Positions 1 through 3,782 of a DNA stretch of 16,645 nt are shown here, in pieces. Origin of the DNA: Parcubacteria group bacterium CG1_02_39_15 (lineage in GTDB: Bacteria; Patescibacteriota; Minisyncoccia; Minisyncoccales; Paceibacteraceae). Location of the stretch: contig MNWE01000024.1 of assembly GCA_001872265.1 (NCBI GenBank), positions 1 through 16,645 of the forward strand, given 5' to 3'. Position 1 is the first letter of the stretch. Each line of letters starts with the position of its first letter. Position numbers and translations under genes: made by a program. A model generated the notes under the pieces. The model was not told where the DNA came from, ran no database searches, and saw only the letters and a list, made by a program, of their open reading frames with translations.

Positions 1-40
1 ATCTCTCGAGTTCAAGACAATCGTCGTGAATTTGAGAGAT
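1..40 (+). other. RNA hairpin, 13 bp with two G-U pairs
   Basis: Bases 1-13 pair with 28-40 around a 14-nt loop. Eleven pairs are Watson-Crick and two are G-U when read on the + strand, so the helix is better as + strand RNA than as DNA or minus-strand RNA. No T-run follows, so it is not a classical terminator. The window starts at the first paired base, so the element may extend upstream. Confidence 0.5.
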
Positions 41-82
41 CCTAAAATCATCCATAAAGGAAATAAAGGAAAGGAGGCGGTA

Positions 83-280
83 ATGTTCAACGGTGTCATT
101 AGGTTGATTGACCGAGTTCGGGGCCAACGTTCTGAACCTTGTACTAAAGTCCTCGAGAGGAGAGGGTACGATGATTCAGGGATGCCCATTCCCCGATGTA
201 AAGCCGAGGAACTCCAGATGCGTTATCATCTGAGTCCTCGACTTCATCACGACCTTCCGGCCGGCTTGCACAACAACTGA
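83..280 (+). CDS. Small orphan protein, 65 aa, strong SD
   Basis: I do not recognise this 65-residue product. The start at 83 is chosen because AAGGAGG (71-77) stands 5 nt before the ATG; an in-frame GTG at 26 has no such site. The peptide is basic (about ten Arg), with no membrane segment or clear motif. The reading frame also carries two hairpins (132-179 and 205-240), and its GC content (about 53%) is higher than that of typical genes here. The same DNA could therefore be a structured RNA with an accidental ORF. The strong SD favours translation; the composition and hairpins argue against an ordinary protein gene. The next short ORF begins 30 nt downstream on the same strand. Confidence 0.4.
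   Translation: MFNGVIRLIDRVRGQRSEPCTKVLERRGYDDSGMPIPRCKAEELQMRYHLSPRLHHDLPAGLHNN
132..179 (+). other. Hairpin inside the 83-280 ORF
   Basis: CTGAA (132-136) pairs with TTCAG (175-179). TTGTAC (139-144) pairs with GTACGA (166-171), including one T-G pair, across a small internal loop. The apical part holds the palindrome CCTCGAGAGG (151-160). It resembles a folded RNA domain more than codon-constrained sequence. Confidence 0.35.
205..240 (+). other. Bulged hairpin inside the 83-280 ORF
   Basis: Bases 205-220 pair with 227-240 as 14 base pairs with two single-base bulges on the 5' side, closing a 6-nt loop (221-226). A helix of this length is unlikely by chance in a 65-codon ORF. It supports the view that 1-460 is, or contains, a structured RNA. 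Confidence 0.45.
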
Positions 281-299
281 TGGGCTAAAGACACTCGAA

Positions 300-357
300 G
301 GAGGAGATTCATGATGGTGATAGCGATCTTCAGATCAAAATCCCCAGAATCTCCTCC
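300..357 (+). promoter_or_regulatory. 11-bp inverted repeat masking an SD
   Basis: GGAGGAGATTC (300-310) is perfectly complementary to GAATCTCCTCC (347-357), with a 36-nt loop. The 5' arm contains most of the AAGGAGG ribosome site (298-304) and ends directly before the ATG at 311. If the helix forms in the RNA, the ribosome site of the 311-457 ORF is closed. This is either a translational switch or one helix of a larger RNA. Confidence 0.5.
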
Positions 358-457
358 AATCTATCCTTCAGCTCATAAAGCTTTGTGGGCTACTCAAAGA
401 GATGAATCTCTTTTCGTGCCTCGGCCAAAGCCTCGGCGAAAGATGGGGAAAAATTAG
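311..457 (+). CDS. Small orphan ORF, 48 aa, sequestered SD
   Basis: This 48-codon ORF starts at ATG 311 (a second ATG follows at once), with AAGGAGG at 298-304 six nt upstream. The product begins with a short hydrophobic stretch, MMVIAIF, and continues Pro/Ser-rich and then Arg/Lys/Pro-rich. No family is recognised. Its SD lies in the 5' arm of the 300-357 inverted repeat, and the 3' arm is codons 13-16. A second hairpin lies at 396-413, and the segment GCCTCGGC is repeated directly near the 3' end (about 419 and 431). It could be a regulated small peptide or an accidental frame in structured RNA. The orphan status and lack of a motif leave this open. Confidence 0.3.
   Translation: MMVIAIFRSKSPESPPIYPSAHKALWATQRDESLFVPRPKPRRKMGKN
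396..413 (+). other. 7-bp hairpin with TGAA tetraloop
   Basis: AAAGAGA (396-402) pairs with TCTCTTT (407-413) around TGAA. A very similar hairpin, GAAGAGA-TAAA-TCTCTTC, lies at 3188-3205 over the stop codon of another small gene. Here it lies inside the 311-457 ORF. Interval 458-644 holds no gene I can support, only a perfect 14-bp AT palindrome (497-510) and an AT-rich stretch. Confidence 0.35.
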
Positions 458-644
458 TTCTTTGAGAAAATTTCATAGCGGCGAAGTGGTTACAATTAAA
501 ATATATTTTATATATCGATTAGACGTATTCGTGCTGATTGAATAGATTGTAGCCAGCTCGTCACCATGAAAGTAGATAGGTTGAGGAGTGGAACGCAGTT
601 CCTTAAATAGTGGCCGCCAAAAATTGAAAAAGGGGGTGATAAAA

Positions 645-998
645 ATGAGATACAGCACCATCATAGAAAAGCTATCAACGAGCGGAAGCGGCGCGGTGTA
701 CCCCGAAGAGTATAGGAAAGATTCCCAGACAAGATTCCGTTTGTGGACCTTGGTCAGGAATTTTCCAGACCCGAAGAAACCAAGGAACGTTTTCCCGAGT
801 TTGGAATATTACAGTCTCTTAATAAAACTCGGCGAATATGTTTCGATAGCAGTGGCCAATAACGCTCTAGCTCGGGCCAGAGAAAAAGGTTCGCTTCCGG
901 TAAAGCTTTTCTTACTACCTCCCAAAAGGCAAGCGGCACCCAAGTCTAAGCCCTTTGGGATAAGGCGGCAAACAAGGAGGAAGGTAGTCACTTTTTAG
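645..998 (+). CDS. Orphan protein, 117 aa, strong SD
   Basis: The start at 645 is set by AGGGGGTGAT (631-640), a near-full complement of the 16S 3' end; an upstream in-frame GTG at 588 lacks one. The 117-residue product has no membrane segment. It reads as a soluble basic protein with an aromatic-rich middle (FPSLEYYSLL), an Ala-rich helix around residues 68-80 (VSIAVANNALARAREK) and a very basic tail with RRQTRR. I do not recognise the family. The gene sits where rpsP often precedes khpA/trmD, but it has none of the bS16 hallmarks. The stop codon (996-998) lies in the loop of a strong hairpin, and a second hairpin follows. The strong SD and 117-codon length make translation likely. Confidence 0.6.
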   Translation: MRYSTIIEKLSTSGSGAVYPEEYRKDSQTRFRLWTLVRNFPDPKKPRNVFPSLEYYSLLIKLGEYVSIAVANNALARAREKGSLPVKLFLLPPKRQAAPKSKPFGIRRQTRRKVVTF

Positions 999-1015
999 TT
1001 GGCTACCTTCCCTCC
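976..1015 (+). terminator. 15-bp hairpin over the stop codon of 645-998
   Basis: Bases 976-990 pair with 1000-1015 as 15 pairs, with one bulged base and one G-U pair. The 9-nt loop contains the TAG stop (996-998). No U-tract follows, so if it ends transcription it is not a standard intrinsic terminator. It could instead block 3' exonucleases. Confidence 0.5.
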
Positions 1016-1018
1016 CTA

Positions 1019-1073
1019 GAAGCACTCTCGCAGTAGAAAGTAGAATCTCTCTCTGCTACTGCGGGAGTACTTC
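1019..1073 (+). terminator. 18-position hairpin without U-tract
   Basis: GAAGCACTCTCGCAGTAG (1019-1036) pairs with CTACTGCGGGAGTACTTC (1056-1073) at 17 of 18 positions, with one G-U pair and one C/A mismatch. The loop is 19 nt. It begins 3 nt after the previous hairpin and ends 5 nt before the -35 of the khpA promoter, so it lies exactly between two transcription units. That position supports a 3'-end or insulating role. Confidence 0.5.
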
Positions 1074-1078
1074 GGCTA

Positions 1079-1106
1079 TTGACAAATATAAAATAAAGAA
1101 TATAAT
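1079..1106 (+). promoter_or_regulatory. Consensus sigma-70-type promoter of khpA-trmD
   Basis: TTGACA (1079-1084) and TATAAT (1101-1106) are both perfect, with a 16-bp AT-rich spacer. Transcription is expected to start near 1113, giving a leader of about 95 nt before khpA. It is the best promoter match in the window. Confidence 0.85.
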
Positions 1107-1123
1107 TAGTATTATTCAGATTT

Positions 1124-1158
1124 GCCGAATCTCCGGATTGATTGAAGGAGAGGTAGGC
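1124..1158 (+). promoter_or_regulatory. Hairpin in the khpA leader
   Basis: TCTCC (1130-1134) pairs with GGAGA (1147-1151), and GCC (1124-1126) with GGC (1156-1158), across an internal loop. The GGAGAGG in the 3' arm resembles an SD but no start codon follows it, and the khpA ATG is 50 nt further on. It may be a regulatory leader element. It matches no riboswitch class that I know. Confidence 0.3.
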
Positions 1159-1207
1159 AGTTAAAGGTCGCCAAAAAACAAATATTATCTGTAATTCTGA
1201 AAGAATT

Positions 1208-1522
1208 ATGGCAAAAGTATCTAGCGATCAGGAGTTCCTTGAGTTTCTTATTAAGGGCTTGGTTGATCACCCAGAAGATGTCAAAATCGACCGCAAGGTT
1301 GATGAAATGGGAGTATTACTTTCTTTGAAAGTAAACCCCGAAGACATGGGTCAGATCATCGGAAAAGCCGGTTCTACTGCCAGATCTATAAGATCCTTGG
1401 TTAGAATTGTCGGTCTTAAAAATCACGCTCGCGTGAACTTAAAGATCGAGGAACCAGAAGGTGGTAGAGGCCCAGTCACTCGAGTAAGGAAAGCTGAATC
1501 TTTTGAAGATTTGAAGCTGTAA
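1208..1522 (+). CDS. khpA: KH-domain RNA-binding protein KhpA
   Basis: The 104-residue product is a single type II KH domain. The RNA-binding GxxG loop is visible as IIGKAG (residues 50-55), preceded by an MGQ segment and followed by the helix STARSIRSLVR; a Gly/Glu-rich basic tail follows from residue 82. KhpA proteins are small cytosolic RNA-binding chaperones, often paired with KhpB and commonly encoded between rpsP and trmD. Here rpsP is absent and trmD follows, which fits the family context. The usual length is 75-80 aa, so about 25 tail residues are extra. The ATG has only a weak GAAAG upstream. The stop codon lies in the 5' arm of the 1517-1544 hairpin. Confidence 0.9.
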   Translation: MAKVSSDQEFLEFLIKGLVDHPEDVKIDRKVDEMGVLLSLKVNPEDMGQIIGKAGSTARSIRSLVRIVGLKNHARVNLKIEEPEGGRGPVTRVRKAESFEDLKL

Positions 1523-1544
1523 ACGAGATTCTAAACGTTTACAG
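1517..1544 (+). other. 9-bp hairpin over the khpA stop
   Basis: CTGTAAACG (1517-1525) is perfectly complementary to CGTTTACAG (1536-1544), with a 10-nt loop. The khpA TAA (1520-1522) is within the 5' arm, so a terminating ribosome would hold the helix open. A second hairpin begins 5 nt later. Confidence 0.5.
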
Positions 1545-1549
1545 AGCAG

Positions 1550-1584
1550 GAAAACAGTGCTATCATTTTGGTAGCGCTGTTTTC
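1550..1584 (+). terminator. 15-bp terminator-like hairpin before trmD
   Basis: GAAAACAGTGCTATC (1550-1564) pairs along its whole length with 1570-1584, including two G-U pairs, with loop ATTTT. TTT and then the trmD ATG (1588) follow. The arms are A-rich on the left and T-rich on the right, so TTTTCTTT can act as the U-tract. It is probably a partial terminator or attenuator that limits trmD expression relative to khpA. Confidence 0.6.
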
Positions 1585-1587
1585 TTT

Positions 1588-2265
1588 ATGCTCAAATTCG
1601 ACATCATTACAATCTTTCCGGAAATTTTTAATTCCTATTTGAAAGAATCCCTGATAAAGAGGGCCCAGGCAAAAGGCTTGATTGAAATTAACGTCCATAA
1701 TTTAAGGGAATGGACAAAAGACAAACACCGGACCGTTGACGATAGGCCTTTTGGCGGGGGATTGGGAATGGTGCTCAAAGTTGAGCCCATCGTTCGAGCG
1801 GTTTCAACCTTGAAGCGAAAAGCGAAAAGCGAAAAGCGAAAAATAATTTTATTTACCCCACGCGGAAAAAAATTCACTCAACAAATTGCTTACAAATTGT
1901 CTAAACTTAATCAGATAATTATGATATGCGGTCGTTATGAGGGAGTAGACGAAAGGGTGGCAAAGCACATTGCTGATATAGAATTATCAATCGGCGATTA
2001 TGATTTGATGGGTGGTGAGCTGCCAGCCATGGTGGCGATAGAGACGGTGACTAGGTTAATTCCTGGAGTTTTAGGGAAACCGCAATTATTAAAAGAAAGA
2101 ATTACTAAAGAAAAAGGATTCGTCGAATACCCTCAATACACCAGGCCCGAGATTTTTTCACCTAAAAAAGGAACAAAGTGGCGAGTGCCCAAAGTTTTAA
2201 TATCTGGAAACCACAAAGAGATTGAAAAATGGAGAGCAAAGCGCGCTAAAACCATTGGCAGCTGA
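1588..2265 (+). CDS. trmD: tRNA (guanine-37-N1)-methyltransferase TrmD
   Basis: TrmD uses S-adenosylmethionine to methylate G37 next to the anticodon of tRNAs reading CUN, CCN and CGG, preventing +1 frameshifts. The 225-residue product is near the usual 230-250. Visible hallmarks are the N-terminal FDIITIFPEIF, RTVDDRPFGGG (residues 49-59), the trefoil-knot SAM segment ICGRYEGVDERV, then SIGDYDLMGGELPAM and the C-terminal EYPQYTRPE and LISGNH. Odd points: residues 77-85, just before LFTPRGK, are encoded by a 7-nt tandem repeat (1814-1841), and the ATG lies 3 nt behind a 15-bp hairpin with no room for an SD. It is followed by the tRNA-Tyr promoter. Confidence 0.97.
   Translation: MLKFDIITIFPEIFNSYLKESLIKRAQAKGLIEINVHNLREWTKDKHRTVDDRPFGGGLGMVLKVEPIVRAVSTLKRKAKSEKRKIILFTPRGKKFTQQIAYKLSKLNQIIMICGRYEGVDERVAKHIADIELSIGDYDLMGGELPAMVAIETVTRLIPGVLGKPQLLKERITKEKGFVEYPQYTRPEIFSPKKGTKWRVPKVLISGNHKEIEKWRAKRAKTIGS
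1814..1841 (+). repeat. Four copies of a 7-nt tandem repeat in trmD
   Basis: AGCGAAA is repeated four times without error. Because 7 is not a multiple of 3, the unit is read in shifting frames to give a Lys/Arg/Ser-rich loop. Gain or loss of one copy would frameshift trmD. The segment falls in a variable surface loop before the conserved PRGK motif. Confidence 0.9.
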
Positions 2266-2293
2266 AATGAATTAAAATTTCATTGAAGTGAGA

Positions 2294-2312
2294 AATGAAT
2301 CTCTGATTCATT
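2294..2312 (+). other. 8-bp perfect hairpin downstream of trmD
   Basis: AATGAATC (2294-2301) pairs with GATTCATT (2305-2312) around TCT. A weaker TGAAAT/ATTTCA dyad (2263-2282) covers the trmD stop codon. No GC-rich stem or long U-run is present, so a terminator role is uncertain. The hairpin slightly overlaps the -35 of the tRNA-Tyr promoter. Confidence 0.35.
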
Positions 2313-2339
2313 GAACAATAAACAAATTTCTGTTAAGAT
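2311..2339 (+). promoter_or_regulatory. Promoter of tRNA-Tyr/tRNA-Thr/rpmG
   Basis: TTGAAC (2311-2316), a 17-bp spacer and TAAGAT (2334-2339) with an extended -10 TG (2331-2332). The start is expected near 2346, about 5 nt before tRNA-Tyr. The hexamers are only moderate matches; the position and the TG raise confidence. Confidence 0.6.
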
Positions 2340-2350
2340 AAGAAAATTGG

Positions 2351-2433
2351 GGGTAGGTGCCGGAGCGGCCAATCGGGTCTGGCTGTAAACCAGATGCCTT
2401 CGGGCTACGGGGGTTCGAATCCCTCCCTACCCA
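2351..2433 (+). tRNA. tRNA-Tyr (GTA)
   Basis: Class II tRNA. Acceptor GGGTAGG (2351-2357) pairs with CCTACCC (2426-2432), with discriminator A at 2433. The anticodon stem is TCTGG/CCAGA with loop CTGTAAA, anticodon GTA at 2385-2387. A long variable arm (about 2395-2407) and the T-loop TTCGAAT are present. CCA is not encoded (CCT follows). Confidence 0.97.
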
Positions 2434-2439
2434 CCTAAT

Positions 2440-2515
2440 GCCTGGGTAGCTCAGTTGGTAGAGCACGTCTTTGGTAAAGACGAGGTCAGCGGTTCAATCC
2501 CGCTCTCAGGCTCCA
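2440..2515 (+). tRNA. tRNA-Thr (GGT)
   Basis: Acceptor GCCTGGG (2440-2446) pairs with CTCAGGC (2505-2511), with discriminator T at 2512. The anticodon stem is CGTCT/AGACG with loop TTGGTAA, anticodon GGT. The T-arm is AGCGG-TTCAATC-CCGCT. Bases 2513-2515 read CCA, so this tRNA alone among the four appears to have an encoded CCA, unless that is chance. It lies 6 nt after tRNA-Tyr and 7 nt before the rpmG start. Confidence 0.97.
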
Positions 2516-2522
2516 AAAACAT

Positions 2523-2687
2523 ATGGCAGTAAAAAAGAAACCAATTATTAAACTTCAGTGCCAGGAGTGCAAAAGGATTAACTATTATACTCGCAAATCA
2601 AAGGAAGCAGCCGAGAAGAAGTTGGAATTGAAAAAATTCTGCAAATGGTGCAGGAAGCACACGCTACACAAAGAGGTCAAAAGATAG
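2523..2687 (+). CDS. rpmG: 50S ribosomal protein L33 (bL33)
   Basis: A 54-residue basic protein with the bL33 zinc ribbon: CQEC near residue 13 and CKWC near residue 40, with the family's NYYTRKSK and a C-terminal KHTLHKEVK. bL33 sits near the E site of the large subunit. The all-cysteine form is the zinc-binding type. The start is 7 nt after the CCA of tRNA-Thr and has no SD, so release of the tRNA 3' end would leave an mRNA with almost no leader. It is probably co-transcribed with tRNA-Tyr and tRNA-Thr. Confidence 0.96.
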   Translation: MAVKKKPIIKLQCQECKRINYYTRKSKEAAEKKLELKKFCKWCRKHTLHKEVKR

Positions 2688-2704
2688 TTAAGACGCATTA
2701 ATTC

Positions 2705-2742
2705 CACTTAATTAATTACACCATGGTATAATTAATTAAGTG
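2705..2742. repeat. 38-bp near-perfect palindrome over a promoter
   Basis: CACTTAATTAATTA (2705-2718) is the exact reverse complement of TAATTAATTAAGTG (2729-2742). The central ten bases contain the palindrome ACCATGGT, so all but one pair match over 38 bp. The tRNA-Trp -10 box lies within it. It could be an operator for a dimeric or tetrameric protein, or an AT-rich hairpin at the end of the rpmG transcript. Confidence 0.8.
2724..2732 (+). promoter_or_regulatory. Extended -10 promoter of tRNA-Trp
   Basis: TGGTATAAT: an extended -10 TG plus a perfect TATAAT (2727-2732). No good -35 is seen at the expected spacing. The start is expected near 2739, 11 nt before tRNA-Trp. Confidence 0.65.
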
Positions 2743-2749
2743 AGGCAAA

Positions 2750-2821
2750 GGGGGCGTGGTGAAATGGCTATCATTGGAATCTCCAAAATTCTAGTTCCAG
2801 GTTCGAGTCCTGGCGTCCCCG
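2750..2821 (+). tRNA. tRNA-Trp (CCA)
   Basis: Acceptor GGGGGCG (2750-2756) pairs with CGTCCCC (2814-2820) with one G-T pair; discriminator G at 2821. The anticodon stem is GGAAT/ATTCT with loop CTCCAAA, anticodon CCA at 2783-2785. The T-arm is CCAGG-TTCGAGT-CCTGG. The 3' CCA is not encoded. A protein gene begins 7 nt further on. Confidence 0.96.
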
Positions 2822-2828
2822 CCGTGTA

Positions 2829-3197
2829 ATGAAAAAAATACATTTTCTAAAACTAAAATTGATTAGACCCTCGAAACTCTTTTTAGGGATGCCCTTAGCC
2901 ATTTTTTCTTTAGAAGTTTATCTTGGTATGCTTTTGGGCTATCTCCTTACCAAGTTTTTTGCCGGAACAGAACCTGGCTTTCCTGGCAAGGTAAGGTCGG
3001 TAATCTTTCATGTCGGCAGCTATAGATTGCATTTGCATCATTGGTTGCTTGGTTGTGTAATTTTAATCTCTGCCCTTTCTTTAAAATTTTATCCATTCTA
3101 TCCCCAGTTTTCTTATGGATTTCTAGGGGGAATAATTTTTCAAGGAGTTTCTTGCTATCCAGATTGGCACAGAATTTTAGTTAGGGCGAAGAGATAA
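2829..3197 (+). CDS. Small integral membrane protein, His cluster
   Basis: An unrecognised 122-residue membrane protein. Hydrophobic segments lie at about residues 18-43, 72-86 and 95-108, so two or three membrane spans are likely, with a basic N-terminus (inside) and basic C-terminus. A conspicuous HLHHW (H68, H70, H71) enters the second span, and C109, D112 and H114 follow the third. These polar residues, placed at membrane edges, could bind a metal, but that is inference. The ATG is 7 nt after tRNA-Trp with no SD, so its mRNA probably begins at the tRNA cleavage site. The stop codon lies in the 3188-3205 hairpin, and a bidirectional terminator follows. Confidence 0.75.
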   Translation: MKKIHFLKLKLIRPSKLFLGMPLAIFSLEVYLGMLLGYLLTKFFAGTEPGFPGKVRSVIFHVGSYRLHLHHWLLGCVILISALSLKFYPFYPQFSYGFLGGIIFQGVSCYPDWHRILVRAKR

Positions 3198-3205
3198 ATC
3201 TCTTC
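3188..3205 (+). other. 7-bp hairpin over the stop codon of 2829-3197
   Basis: GAAGAGA (3188-3194) pairs with TCTCTTC (3199-3205) around TAAA, which contains the TAA stop; TTT follows. It is nearly the same as the hairpin at 396-413. It may be a weak terminator upstream of the strong one at 3259-3290. Confidence 0.4.
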
Positions 3206-3258
3206 TTTACCTTCACTATCGTTTGGTGAAGAAGCAAGATTAAAAATTGATTTAAAGC

Positions 3259-3290
3259 AAAAGCGCGCCAGCCGCGGCTGCCGCGCTTTT
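3259..3290. terminator. Bidirectional intrinsic terminator
   Basis: AAAAGCGCG (3259-3267) pairs with CGCGCTTTT (3282-3290), and inside it AGCCGCGGCT (3270-3279) is a further palindrome. The stem is GC-rich with an A-run on one side and a T-run on the other, so it can end transcripts from both convergent neighbours (2829-3197 and 3305-3628). Confidence 0.85.
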
Positions 3291-3304
3291 CAATTCTAAA
3301 TCAC

Positions 3305-3628
3305 TTATCCTTTCAATAAAAAAGCGGGTAGTTTTAACCCCATCTTTCCAAGATTTTGCAAGATTGAACCAACCAAAGCCAAAATGATTAGAATATAAGC
3401 TGCCTGGACTATCATTACCAAGGAAGGTAAGGCCTGAACTACCACTTCCAAAACCGCAAAGCCCAAAACATAAGCTAAAATTCCTTTTCCCATGAAGCCA
3501 GCTAATTTCCCCAAGCGGAAATCTTTTTTCAACAAGGCAGCAATAATTCCCAGAACAATATCAACAGCTATCAGGATTAAAATCCAATAAATTTGAGTTG
3601 TTCCGAATAAAGCGATTAATTGTGGCAT
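3305..3628 (-). CDS. Holin-family-like small membrane protein
   Basis: The 107-residue product has three or four hydrophobic segments. The region VDIVLGIIAALLKKDFRLGK, then GFMGKGILAYVLGF, follows the layout of the phage holin family Phage_holin_4 (PF05105): an Asp-x3-Gly in the first helix, a short polar turn, and a Gly/Lys-containing second helix. Holins form membrane lesions that release endolysin. No endolysin or other phage gene is adjacent, so a chromosomal role is more likely, for example in autolysis or export. This family assignment is pattern-based and moderate. No SD is present; a CATAAT box lies 6 nt before the ATG on the minus strand. The bidirectional terminator lies just downstream. 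Confidence 0.65.
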   Translation of the reverse strand: MPQLIALFGTTQIYWILILIAVDIVLGIIAALLKKDFRLGKLAGFMGKGILAYVLGFAVLEVVVQALPSLVMIVQAAYILIILALVGSILQNLGKMGLKLPAFLLKG

Positions 3629-3634
3629 TTCTTT

Positions 3635-3640
3635 ATTATG
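3635..3640 (-). promoter_or_regulatory. Possible -10 box of the holin-like gene
   Basis: CATAAT on the minus strand (5 of 6 to consensus) ends 6 nt before the ATG at 3628, which would give a leaderless transcript. No convincing -35 is seen, so this is weak on its own. Confidence 0.3.
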
Positions 3641-3703
3641 TGTGAAGTTTTAATTTCCGACCTTTAGATACCCGAGCGTATAGATTAGTTAACTTTAGGA
3701 CAG

Positions 3704-3742
3704 CCTGGCAATAAAGCAAACCAATTTTCCACAGTTGCCAGG
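3704..3742. promoter_or_regulatory. Operator-like inverted repeat
   Basis: CCTGGCAA (3704-3711) and TTGCCAGG (3735-3742) are perfect inverted repeats 23 bp apart, with half-site centres 31 bp (about three helical turns) apart. The right half ends 3 bp before the -35 of the adaptor/ABC operon. It is a plausible binding site for a regulator of this operon; a hairpin is the alternative. Confidence 0.4.
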
Positions 3743-3745
3743 GAC

Positions 3746-3774
3746 TTGAAATTTCAGCAGAAAAGAGATATTCT
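3746..3774 (+). promoter_or_regulatory. Promoter of the adaptor/ABC operon, near leaderless
   Basis: TTGAAA (3746-3751), a 17-bp spacer and TATTCT (3769-3774). The start is expected near 3781, only about 2 nt before the ATG at 3783, so the mRNA would have essentially no leader. Confidence 0.6.
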
Positions 3775-3782
3775 GAAGAATA

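Noticed and set aside
1..460. Known ncRNA such as tmRNA, RNase P RNA, 6S RNA or group I/II intron
   Set aside because: I looked for their conserved cores and tRNA-like ends and saw none.
473..664. Minus-strand 63-codon ORF
   Set aside because: It overlaps the SD and start of the 645 gene on the opposite strand, has no ribosome site and covers an AT palindrome.
645..998. rpsP (bS16) by position upstream of khpA-trmD
   Set aside because: The protein has none of the bS16 N-terminal sequence or length; only the position suggested it.
1113..1207. Riboswitch in the khpA leader
   Set aside because: A small hairpin is present but no conserved aptamer sequence is recognised.
3305..3628. Prophage remnant
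   Set aside because: A single holin-like gene with no endolysin, integrase, capsid gene or attachment repeat nearby.
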